DNA of 10,345 nucleotides from Melioribacteraceae bacterium (lineage in GTDB: Bacteria; Bacteroidota; Ignavibacteria; Ignavibacteriales; Melioribacteraceae). The notes under the pieces were generated by a model that did not search any database, was not told the DNA's origin, and saw only the letters and a list, made by a program, of their open reading frames with translations. Positions 1-7,005 of the stretch are shown one piece after another (positions within the stretch are counted from its first letter, which is position 1; each line of letters starts with the position of its first letter). Where the stretch lies: positions 1 through 10,345 of the forward strand of contig JALWEC010000288.1 of the NCBI GenBank assembly GCA_027036655.1, in the 5' to 3' direction. Made by a program: the position numbers and the translations under genes.

Positions 1-1209
1 ATGATTGTCCGCCATTTTAACTATCCGGAAAACCTAAATTCAACCCGCGAGGCAAGATTAAATAAAACCGTCGGGATGCTTGAATATTATCATGATATTT
101 ACGGTTTGTATCCATACTTTGATGAAAAATATGGTCATGCGGAGTTTGGCTGGAGCGGCGGAATGGAGCATCAAACGTGTACTTCAATCGGGGCTTACGG
201 CGAAACGATTATAGCTCACGAGCTTGCGCATCAGTGGTTCGGCGATAAAGTTACCTGCGCCACTTGGCACGATATCTGGCTGAACGAGGGTTTTGCTACT
301 TTCACCGAAGCGTTATGGCTCGGACATGTTTACGGCGAAGGCGCATACGAGGACAGGATTGAAAGTTACATGTCAACTGCTAAATATGCTTACGGACCTA
401 TTTATGTCCAGGATATTTCAAACGTAAACAGCATTTTTAATTACGCGAGAAGCTATGCGAAGGGCGCGGTGGTAATCCACATGCTTCGCGGAATTGTAGG
501 GGATTCTACATTTTTTAACATCTTGCAGTCTTACCTTAACGATCCTCGCTACGCGTATAATTCGGCGACAACCGACCAGTTTGCCGCAGTCGCGAGCGCG
601 GTATCGGGAACCGATTTAACTTACTTTTTTAACGAATGGATTTACGGAGAGAATTACCCGAAATACAGAGTCGATTTTAAGCGAGTGATAACCGACAGCA
701 ATTATTATGCAATAGTTACTTTAACTCAGAATACAAATACCAATCCAAGATTTTTTACAATGCCTGTTCAGCTTAAAATTACAACCGAGCAAGGGGATAC
801 TTTGGTTACGGTCTTTAATGACGCTGTAAATCAGAGTTTTGAGATTGAAGTTAACAGCTATCCTTTATCTGTGGAGTTGGACCCGAATAATTTAATCTTG
901 AAAGATATTCTTGGTACGACGGATGTTGAGGATGAAACTCTTCCCGCCGAATTTACGCTTTCACAAAATTATCCCAATCCGTTCAATCCTACAACTAAGA
1001 TTAACTATGCTTTGCCGAAGGATGAATTTGTTACGCTTAAAGTTTTTAATATTCTCGGAGAAGAAGTGGCAAATCTGGTCGAAGGAAAAGTAACCGCAGG
1101 TTCTCACTCAGTAGAATTTGACGCTTCAAATCTTTCGAGCGGAACATATATCTACAGATTAACCGCCGGAAAATTTGTTTCGACAAAGAAGATGATTTTG
1201 CTGAAGTAA
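1..1209 (+). CDS. Secreted M1-family zinc aminopeptidase with T9SS sorting domain, 5'-truncated by the window edge
   Basis: This is the C-terminal 402 residues of an M1 (gluzincin) metallopeptidase, which removes N-terminal amino acids from peptides. Seen: the substrate-binding GGMEHQT motif at 53-59 and the zinc site HELAH at 73-77. The third zinc ligand is E96, in NEGFATFTE, giving the HExxH-x18-E spacing. Y152, in the Y-A-K-G-A context, is the likely catalytic tyrosine. A beta-rich region at about 215-303 ends in VELDPNNLILKDI, typical of the M1 C-terminal part. Residues 317-402 form a type IX secretion sorting domain (YPNPFNP, then GTYIYRL and a final KKMILLK), so the enzyme is probably exported and surface-attached or released. 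The ATG at base 1 is unlikely to be the true start: the N-terminal beta domain and signal peptide of the family are missing, and the first residues match the interior of M1 proteins. It converges on glyA. The family call is secure; the substrate is unknown. Confidence 0.93.
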   Translation: MIVRHFNYPENLNSTREARLNKTVGMLEYYHDIYGLYPYFDEKYGHAEFGWSGGMEHQTCTSIGAYGETIIAHELAHQWFGDKVTCATWHDIWLNEGFATFTEALWLGHVYGEGAYEDRIESYMSTAKYAYGPIYVQDISNVNSIFNYARSYAKGAVVIHMLRGIVGDSTFFNILQSYLNDPRYAYNSATTDQFAAVASAVSGTDLTYFFNEWIYGENYPKYRVDFKRVITDSNYYAIVTLTQNTNTNPRFFTMPVQLKITTEQGDTLVTVFNDAVNQSFEIEVNSYPLSVELDPNNLILKDILGTTDVEDETLPAEFTLSQNYPNPFNPTTKINYALPKDEFVTLKVFNILGEEVANLVEGKVTAGSHSVEFDASNLSSGTYIYRLTAGKFVSTKKMILLK

Positions 1210-1313
1210 TTTTATAAAAGGCTTTGCAGAACTTGATAACTTGTAATTCAGATCCAGCCTTGGCGGAAGAAGAATGAAATATTACGGGGTTATGCAAAGG
1301 TCTCTATAAATAA

Positions 1314-1340
1314 AAAAGGCTGTCTTTCGGACAGCCTTTT
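1314..1340. terminator. Bidirectional intrinsic terminator between the M1 peptidase and glyA
   Basis: There is a perfect 11-bp stem: AAAAGGCTGTC at 1314-1324 pairs with GACAGCCTTTT at 1330-1340 around a TTTCG loop. The minus-strand transcript reads a GC-rich stem followed by six U, 25 nt after the glyA stop, which makes it a strong terminator for the six-gene operon. The plus-strand transcript has four U after the stem, 105 nt after the peptidase stop, so it can also end that gene. The rest of 1210-1364 shows no gene. Confidence 0.93.
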
Positions 1341-1364
1341 CGATATCATAAAATGAATGTGATT

Positions 1365-2660
1365 TTACGCTAATTCGGGATAAAGAGGGAATTTGTCACA
1401 GAGTGTTCTTACTTCATTTCTGATTGAAGCTAATTTTTCATCATCTTTGTAGTTGTTAACAACATCGTTGATGAATTCCGCTATTCTGTCCATTTCCTCT
1501 TCTTTCATACCGCGTGTAGTTGCTGCGGCAGTTCCGATTCTGATTCCGCTTGTAATAAAAGGACTTTTTGTATCGAAGGGAATCATGTTTTTGTTGACCG
1601 TTATACCGGCTTTTTCAAGCGCTTTTTCGGTTTTCTTTCCGCTGATTCCTTTATTTGTTAAATCAATTAACATCAAGTGATTATCGGTTCCGCCGGAGAT
1701 TATATCGAAATCTTTTTCCATTAATCTTTCCGATAATCTTTTGGCGTTCTTAATAACCTGCTCGATGTAATCCTTAAAAGAATCTTGAAGCGCTTCGCCG
1801 AACGCGACCGCCTTAGCCATAATAATGTGCATCAAAGGTCCGCCTTGAATTCCCGGCATTACGGTGCTGTCAAAAAGCTCCGACATTAATTTCAATCTGT
1901 CGCCTTTTAGCGTTTTAATCCCGAGCGGATTTTCTCTGTCTTTCCCAATCATTATTACTCCGCCTCGAGGACCGCGTAATGTTTTGTGAGTTGTCGTGGT
2001 AACAACATCGCAGTAGGGAAGCGGATTGTTCAGAAACCCTTTTGCAATTAATCCGGCGGGATGAGCAATATCAGCCATAAGGAAAGCGCCGACTTTATCT
2101 GCAATCTCGCGGAACTTGGCAAAATCCCAATCGCGTGAATAAGCGCTGGCTCCGGCAACGATAATTTTCGGCTTCTCCTTAACGGCTAAATCTTCAATGA
2201 TGTTGTAATCCAGCATCTTGGTTTCTTTGTTAAGAGGATAACCCACGGCGCGGTAAATTTTACCGGAAAAGTTAACCGGCGAGCCGTGCGTTAAATGTCC
2301 GCCGTGATCCAGACTTAATCCGAGAATCGTATCGCCCGGTTTAAGTAAGGTCATGTAAACAGCCATATTTGCCTGTGAACCGCTGTGCGGCTGTACATTC
2401 ACATATTCGGCTCCGAAAAGTTGTTTTAATCTTTCGCGAGCTAAGTCTTCCGCCAAGTCAACAAATTCGCATCCGCCGTAATAGCGTTTGCCGGGATAAC
2501 CTTCGGCGTACTTATTGGTAAGCACCGAGCCGGCGGCTGCTAATACGGGAAGACTTACAAAGTTTTCGGAAGCAATCAGTTCAAGATAATGTTCTTGTCT
2601 GTCGAGTTCCTGATTGGCAATCTTAAAAATTTCAGGGTCGTTCTTTAAATAATTTAACAT
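1365..2660 (-). CDS. glyA: Serine hydroxymethyltransferase
   Basis: This cytosolic PLP enzyme interconverts serine plus tetrahydrofolate with glycine plus 5,10-methylene-tetrahydrofolate, the main source of one-carbon units. At 431 residues it is full length. Seen: ELIASENF at 27-34, the [15 protein letters not shown] stretch at 49-63, HSGSQAN at 92-98 (cofactor phosphate region), and D197 with H200 in ADIAH. The PLP Schiff-base lysine is K226 in [14 protein letters not shown], and R374 in SGIRIGT binds substrate carboxylate. The segment at about 241-265 is longer than in the E. coli enzyme and resembles the Bacteroidota form ([14 protein letters not shown]). The start is supported by AAAGGAAA a few bases upstream (about 2666-2673). 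It is the last gene of the operon, 18 nt after the TPR gene, and is followed by a strong terminator. Confidence 0.98.
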   Translation of the reverse strand: MLNYLKNDPEIFKIANQELDRQEHYLELIASENFVSLPVLAAAGSVLTNKYAEGYPGKRYYGGCEFVDLAEDLARERLKQLFGAEYVNVQPHSGSQANMAVYMTLLKPGDTILGLSLDHGGHLTHGSPVNFSGKIYRAVGYPLNKETKMLDYNIIEDLAVKEKPKIIVAGASAYSRDWDFAKFREIADKVGAFLMADIAHPAGLIAKGFLNNPLPYCDVVTTTTHKTLRGPRGGVIMIGKDRENPLGIKTLKGDRLKLMSELFDSTVMPGIQGGPLMHIIMAKAVAFGEALQDSFKDYIEQVIKNAKRLSERLMEKDFDIISGGTDNHLMLIDLTNKGISGKKTEKALEKAGITVNKNMIPFDTKSPFITSGIRIGTAAATTRGMKEEEMDRIAEFINDVVNNYKDDEKLASIRNEVRTLCDKFPLYPELA

Positions 2661-2678
2661 TTTAATTTCCTTTCTTTT

Positions 2679-3974
2679 TTAAGGTACGATTACGCTTCTT
2701 TTAATCCAGCCGAAACATTGACCGGCAACTTTAACTTTATCGCCGGATTTAAGTTTGCGGAAGAAATAATCTTCTTTCTGAGGAACCGAATCTTTAAGCG
2801 CTGCAACTCTTTCGGCTGCTACAGATGCGTAAGTTCCTTTTAAGCTCACGGCTTTTCTGTATTCATTTCTCGCCAGCAAATAAACCAACTTGGCGTTAAA
2901 ATCAAATTTACAGGCGCGTGCGGCTTGTTCGTAAATCGTTCCGAGTACATAATGGGGGTAATCCCATTTCGGGTCAACTTTCATGGCTTTTTCAAGATAT
3001 GAACGCGCTACCGAAAGCTGATCCATATCTTTGTAAATAATCGCCGTATTTACATAGTAATCGCGATTTTTAGGATCGAGCTTAATCAACTCTTTGTATT
3101 CTTTAAGCGCATCGTGGAATTTTTCCAGTTTAGTATATGCGCGGGCAAGCTCAACTCTGTAGTTTACAACTTCCGGAGATTTTTTTATCAGGAACTGAAG
3201 AGGTTCAATTGCTTTTTCATACTCTTCGGCTTTAATACATAGTGAAGCGTATTTCCAAGCTTTTTCAGTGTTGTTTTTATCCAAATCCCAGGCTTTTTTA
3301 GTTATGTCAACAAGCTCGTCAATGTTTTCGGCAAGACCTTCAATTCTTTTTATCCAAGTAGGATTTGAGGGCTCTTTTTCCGACATCGCCGAATATAATT
3401 GAAGCGCTTTCATCTTGTAGCTGTCATCGTTTTCCGAAAGTTTAACATAGAGTAATCCCAATCTGTCTTTATAGTAATTCTCAAGATCAGGGTTCAATTT
3501 AAGAGCAATTTCATAATGACGAACGGCAGAATCGATTTTTGAAGGTTCGTACCAAGTTTCGTAAACAACGCCTTCCATTTTATGAAAATCGGAAAGTTTA
3601 ACCGAATCCTTGATATACTTCATCCCTTTGTTCAGAGTGTAGATTAATGTGTCGGCATAAGCTAATTTTTCTTCCGGTTTTGTAGCGACCGAGTCGTGCA
3701 TAAACCAAATCATATCAGCCATTTTGGTAAAAGGATGATAACGCAGAAACGGTTTCGGGTTTCTGTTTATTATATCAAAACCGTAGGGAAGAGCGCTTTT
3801 ATAATCTTTATTTTTGTAGTATTCGTAAAACAGACTGAACTCAGCCATTAAGTTCATACTGTCGCTTGCCGCAATTTCATTATTCGGCAAATAATTTTCA
3901 GCTTTCAATTCTTTTACGGGAGCTACAAAAAGCAGCGTTAAAGCGAAGCCAAGCAAAACAATCGTCTTTTTCAT
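2679..3974 (-). CDS. TPR-repeat protein with N-terminal signal peptide, probably periplasmic or outer-membrane associated
   Basis: The 431-residue protein begins with a signal peptide (MKK, hydrophobic stretch about 4-18, likely cleavage near K24-A25). It is mostly helical. Clear tetratricopeptide repeats occupy about 239-272, 273-304, 305-338 and 339-380, with consensus residues such as A-x-x-Y, EYEKAIEPL and LDPKNRDYY. Weaker repeats are likely at about 131-200 (HYEIALKLNPDLENYY). The C-terminus (about 405-431, KSGDKVKVAG to IKRSVIVP) is a short basic, beta-like tail without a recognised motif. TPR domains bind other proteins, so a scaffold or assembly role is a reasonable inference, but the partner is unknown. 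It lies 21 nt after the beta-barrel gene and 18 nt before glyA. AGGAG at 3984-3988 lies 9 nt ahead of the ATG and supports this start. Confidence 0.88.
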   Translation of the reverse strand: MKKTIVLLGFALTLLFVAPVKELKAENYLPNNEIAASDSMNLMAEFSLFYEYYKNKDYKSALPYGFDIINRNPKPFLRYHPFTKMADMIWFMHDSVATKPEEKLAYADTLIYTLNKGMKYIKDSVKLSDFHKMEGVVYETWYEPSKIDSAVRHYEIALKLNPDLENYYKDRLGLLYVKLSENDDSYKMKALQLYSAMSEKEPSNPTWIKRIEGLAENIDELVDITKKAWDLDKNNTEKAWKYASLCIKAEEYEKAIEPLQFLIKKSPEVVNYRVELARAYTKLEKFHDALKEYKELIKLDPKNRDYYVNTAIIYKDMDQLSVARSYLEKAMKVDPKWDYPHYVLGTIYEQAARACKFDFNAKLVYLLARNEYRKAVSLKGTYASVAAERVAALKDSVPQKEDYFFRKLKSGDKVKVAGQCFGWIKRSVIVP

Positions 3975-3995
3975 AGCAGGTGTCTCCTAATTTAA

Positions 3996-5237
3996 TTATC
4001 TTCTTCTAAAAAACCATTTTTCCCCGAACGACAGGGAGATACCAAAACTATCAAACTTTTCAGTAACCAAACCGAAATCGGCAGTTCCTCTTTGTCCGAA
4101 ACGAAGCGACAGATCAAGAATATCATTAAAATTAATCGGAACTCCCAATCCTACGCTCGCAGCGTATTCATTTATCTGATTATTGTAAACTAAATATTTC
4201 ATCTTTTTATATGAGAATCCGGCTCTGTAAGATAACCTTTCCCAAAATGTTTTGGTCTTTTTTCTCATATCCTTATATTCCAAACCGAGCGTGAATCTCG
4301 TCCTATCCGTAAAATGTGTTCCTAAAATATCAGCCATTCTAAATTTTGACCAAGGTGAAAACTCAAAATCAGAAAGTAAAGTTGTCGATTTATGTAAAAC
4401 CAATTTTATGCCAAAAGATAAGTCATACGGAATTTTGGAATCGACAACATCATGCGCGGTCGTAATTTCTTCAATGCTTGATTTCACCACAAGAAATGTA
4501 TCGATAGCGACTTTGGGGATATATCTGTATGTTGTGCCGAATCTCAAATCCGTAATTGCGTCGGATTTGATAATTCTGGCAAAATTGTTTGAAATTGCTC
4601 CTACTGTAAAACCGATTCCGTGCTGATCGAACTTTTTTGTAAGCGTTGAATTTTTATAGCCGGAAAATTCATTAAAAATAACTTCGGATTTGTAGTTGGT
4701 TGAGCCGGTGTAATAATCAAAAGTCGCCCCGAGCGAAACTCCCACATGAAGCCGGTATGTTAAACCAAACCCGAATTTTGATAATCCTCCTTCGCCGGAA
4801 TATTTTAAGTCGTAGTTGCCAAAATCGGCATCGGTGTAGTTTTTTTGTACAGAATAATCAACAAAAGTTAATGGTTCAAGGAAAAACGCTAAGACAATTC
4901 CGTAATCGTGCTGGATGGGAATTCCAAATCTTACGCCTTGGAAACGAGTTGTAAAAACGTTTCTGCTCCCGTTGTCGTCGGTTTGCTGCATTTGCGTTAA
5001 CGAAAGGCCTCCTTCAAATCTGACTAATTTTAACGTACTCCAGCCGGCGGGGTTTGAAGTTCCGAGATGATCGGTTTCGGAAAGCGCTGTTGTGGAACCG
5101 CCGAGAGCCGTAGTTCTGGCTGAAACGCCGTTGCTTGCAATTCCGAGTCCGTATCTCGAGTAAATAGAACTTTGTCCGAAAAGTGAAACCGAAGTTAATA
5201 AAAGTAATACCGTAATAAATTTATTCACATTTTTCAT
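3996..5237 (-). CDS. Outer-membrane beta-barrel protein, FadL/PorV-like, function unknown
   Basis: The 413-residue protein has a signal peptide (MKNVNKF, then a hydrophobic stretch, likely cleavage LFG|Q at 21/22). The mature start is SSIYSRYGLG. The ALGG (about 45-48) and SNPAGWS (61-67) motifs resemble the N-terminal signature of FadL/PorV-type Bacteroidota barrels. The rest alternates short amphipathic strands (FGFGLTYRL, GVSLGATFDYY, RFTLGLEYKDM, YRAGFSYKKM, DLSLRFGQRG) and ends in a terminal strand plus a basic tail, SLSFGEKWFFRRR. This is an outer-membrane barrel pattern. I do not recognise a transported substrate, and it is not clearly PorV or PorP. The start codon lies 1 nt after the lipoprotein stop codon with only a weak purine-rich ribosome-binding site inside that gene, suggesting translational coupling. 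The TPR gene follows, and the two may work together. Confidence 0.85.
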   Translation of the reverse strand: MKNVNKFITVLLLLTSVSLFGQSSIYSRYGLGIASNGVSARTTALGGSTTALSETDHLGTSNPAGWSTLKLVRFEGGLSLTQMQQTDDNGSRNVFTTRFQGVRFGIPIQHDYGIVLAFFLEPLTFVDYSVQKNYTDADFGNYDLKYSGEGGLSKFGFGLTYRLHVGVSLGATFDYYTGSTNYKSEVIFNEFSGYKNSTLTKKFDQHGIGFTVGAISNNFARIIKSDAITDLRFGTTYRYIPKVAIDTFLVVKSSIEEITTAHDVVDSKIPYDLSFGIKLVLHKSTTLLSDFEFSPWSKFRMADILGTHFTDRTRFTLGLEYKDMRKKTKTFWERLSYRAGFSYKKMKYLVYNNQINEYAASVGLGVPINFNDILDLSLRFGQRGTADFGLVTEKFDSFGISLSFGEKWFFRRR

Positions 5238-5238
5238 A

Positions 5239-6426
5239 TTATCTCATCTTCGTATAAAGGATTTCTAATTGAGGTCTTTTGGTAGAGTCGGGATAATCTG
5301 CTCCGAAAAGGAGGAGCTGATTGGCGGTTGTTTCTTCGTCCGATAATTTAATCTGCATACCTTGATTAACGGCGGAACTGTCCACCCATTTTTGAACAAA
5401 CGTTGTCAATTCGCCGCTGAACTTTGTGGAATCGCCGAATAAATATTCGGTACCCATTGAGCCGAGGATCGTGTGCGCCGAAGAATCCGCGAACATATTA
5501 AGGTACAAAGTGTCGGACTTGTTAGTGCCGAATTCCGCTTCCGCGATATCATAATAAATTTTTAATGTCGCTTTATTGATAATCGTGCTTTTCGGGAAAG
5601 AAGAAAAATCAAAATATAAACCGCTGCGCACTCCGGTTCCCGCCTGTAGAACCATTCTGCCGCTGACGGAAGGAAGGGGACGCTCAACTACATGTACGTC
5701 CGCGCTTGTGTAAAAGCCGAGCGTATCCAATTTTGAAGAACCTACGATTTGCGTAACGCAAGTAAGTTTTAATCTTCCGTTAGAAAGCGCCGAAGTCAGC
5801 GCGGGAAATCCGAGAATCAAGTTCCCGCCGGCGTTCGGTTCGAGATATATTCCGTAGTTATGCGCCGAGTCGGGATTTACCTGCGAGTAAAGCCATTCCT
5901 TTGGCGCGTCAGGTTGAATGTGAAACTTAAAAGTCGAATCGGTTAACTCCTGATTAAGATAAACGTCCTGCGGGTCGAACTCGAGCGCGGTGAGACTATC
6001 AAGCGTAAATTTTCCGGCGTTCCAGTTGGAATTTATGTTATGGGCGGTAAAATCAAGACTTGTGCCGTCGCCGAGTTTATATTTAATATTGGAACTCAAC
6101 CATGATTCCACAAAGGTTAAACTGTCCGCGGACAGAGCGTCTTTAATGGAATCGGGAAGTGAAATTAAAAATTTAACAAGCAGATAACTTTTTGCCTGAT
6201 TGTAAGAGCCGAGTAAAACCGTGTTTGAGTAACTTAACGAAAGAGTATCTTTAAATGTAAACGATCTTTCGGATAAAGGGTTATCCAAGGTGTTCCAAGT
6301 TTGAAGATTAATCTCATCCGAGAGAGGAAGAAGATTAGAACCCACGCTGTTCGGGGCGTCGTTGCATCCCGCAAAAAAGAGAAGGGGAATAACGGTTAAT
6401 AAAAAAATGAATCTATGTTTATGCAC
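5239..6426 (-). CDS. Lipoprotein with a DNRLRE-like C-terminal domain (DUF4270-like), function unknown
   Basis: The 395-residue protein has a lipoprotein signal: MHKHRFIF, a hydrophobic core, then the lipobox F-A-G-C with lipidated Cys21. Next comes NDAPNSVGSNLLP, reminiscent of the mature start of Bacteroidota DUF4270 lipoproteins. Two beta-rich halves follow. In the second (about 260-392), SGLYFDFSSFPKSTIINKATLKIYY is followed by FVQKWVDSS, NQGMQIKL and RPQLEILYT. That succession is typical of DNRLRE-type beta-sandwich domains, in which a W and a final rP-x-L-x-V-x-Y are conserved. It is probably anchored in the outer membrane. The start is GTG, within TAGTG, so it overlaps the phosphatase stop by one base; a strong GGAGG lies 6 nt upstream. 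The outer-membrane barrel gene follows 1 nt after the stop. Lipoprotein status is confident; the family name is inference. Confidence 0.85.
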   Translation of the reverse strand: MHKHRFIFLLTVIPLLFFAGCNDAPNSVGSNLLPLSDEINLQTWNTLDNPLSERSFTFKDTLSLSYSNTVLLGSYNQAKSYLLVKFLISLPDSIKDALSADSLTFVESWLSSNIKYKLGDGTSLDFTAHNINSNWNAGKFTLDSLTALEFDPQDVYLNQELTDSTFKFHIQPDAPKEWLYSQVNPDSAHNYGIYLEPNAGGNLILGFPALTSALSNGRLKLTCVTQIVGSSKLDTLGFYTSADVHVVERPLPSVSGRMVLQAGTGVRSGLYFDFSSFPKSTIINKATLKIYYDIAEAEFGTNKSDTLYLNMFADSSAHTILGSMGTEYLFGDSTKFSGELTTFVQKWVDSSAVNQGMQIKLSDEETTANQLLLFGADYPDSTKRPQLEILYTKMR

Positions 6427-7004
6427 TAATTACCTCCGTTTGCTTCGCCGATTATAAACTCGGCTGCTTCTAAAAAATTATTGGCAATAAAATCGGGAGC
6501 CGCATTTTTATTATTTAAGATTTCAGCTTCATCCGGATATATTTCCGATTTCAATAAAATTGTTTTTGTTCCTGCGTTTAGTCCGCTTTCAATATCGGTG
6601 TGTCTGTCGCCGATAAAGTAAGTATTTGTCAAATTCAAATTAAAATCATTTGCAGCTTCAAAGAGCATCTCGGGAGAAGGTTTTCTGCATTTTGAGTCTT
6701 CTTCCGAACTGAACTCGGGGTGAAAAGGGCAGTGGTAAAATTTTGAAATAGTAATCCCTTTTTCATTTAGAAGCTGCTGTATTCTACTGTTTACATTGCG
6801 CACTTGTTCCAGTGTAATTAAGCCGCGCGCAATTCCCGCCTGGTTTGAAATAACGATAAAGATAATCCCGGGAAATTTTTCCTTAAGTTTCAGCATACCG
6901 TCAATAACGCCGTCAAGAATTTCCACCTTAGAAACGTCTCCCAAATAGCCGTAGTCAAAATTAATCGTTCCGTCACGATCGAGAAAAATAGCTTGGGGAA
7001 TCAT
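6426..7004 (-). CDS. gmhB: HAD-IIIA phosphatase, GmhB-like (D-glycero-D-manno-heptose 1,7-bisphosphate 7-phosphatase family)
   Basis: From the ATG at 7004 this is a 192-residue HAD hydrolase, the usual GmhB length. GmhB removes the 7-phosphate of heptose 1,7-bisphosphate on the way to ADP-heptose for lipopolysaccharide core. Seen: nucleophile D9 and acid/base D11 in FLDRDGTIN (7-15), motif II S53 in SNQAGIARG (53-61), motif III K108 in CRKPSPEM (106-113), and metal-binding D133 and D137 in GDRHTDI (132-138). The zinc loop is degenerate: C92-P-F-H95 and a single C106, where E. coli GmhB has C92, H94, C107 and C109. An upstream TTG (7019) would add five residues and overlap glgA, but it lacks a ribosome-binding site. 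The ATG has AGGAG 4 nt upstream and lies 1 nt after the glgA stop. The exact sugar-phosphate substrate is uncertain; no other heptose genes are nearby. Confidence 0.88.
   Translation of the reverse strand: MIPQAIFLDRDGTINFDYGYLGDVSKVEILDGVIDGMLKLKEKFPGIIFIVISNQAGIARGLITLEQVRNVNSRIQQLLNEKGITISKFYHCPFHPEFSSEEDSKCRKPSPEMLFEAANDFNLNLTNTYFIGDRHTDIESGLNAGTKTILLKSEIYPDEAEILNNKNAAPDFIANNFLEAAEFIIGEANGGN
6433..6437 (-). promoter_or_regulatory. Strong Shine-Dalgarno that fixes the GTG start of the lipoprotein gene
   Basis: On the minus strand GGAGG lies 6 nt ahead of GTG at 6426-6424. The site is inside the last codons of the phosphatase gene, and the stop and start share a base (TAGTG). This supports the non-ATG start, which also gives a complete lipoprotein signal peptide. 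Confidence 0.75.
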
Positions 7005-7005
7005 C

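Noticed and set aside
1..3. ATG at base 1 as the true start of the M1 peptidase
   Set aside because: The family's N-terminal domain and the signal peptide needed for T9SS export are missing, and the first residues match the interior of M1 proteins. The window edge most likely cuts the gene.
1222..1299. CTTTGCA / TGCAAAG inverted repeat in the peptidase 3' flank
   Set aside because: Only 7 bp match and the gap exceeds 60 bases, with no extension of the pairing. It is likely chance.
4252..4626. 124-residue plus-strand open frame inside the beta-barrel gene
   Set aside because: It is antisense to a well-supported barrel gene, has no ribosome-binding site and no recognisable domain. The other short frames opposite glyA, glgA, hutI and the lipoprotein gene were rejected for the same reason.
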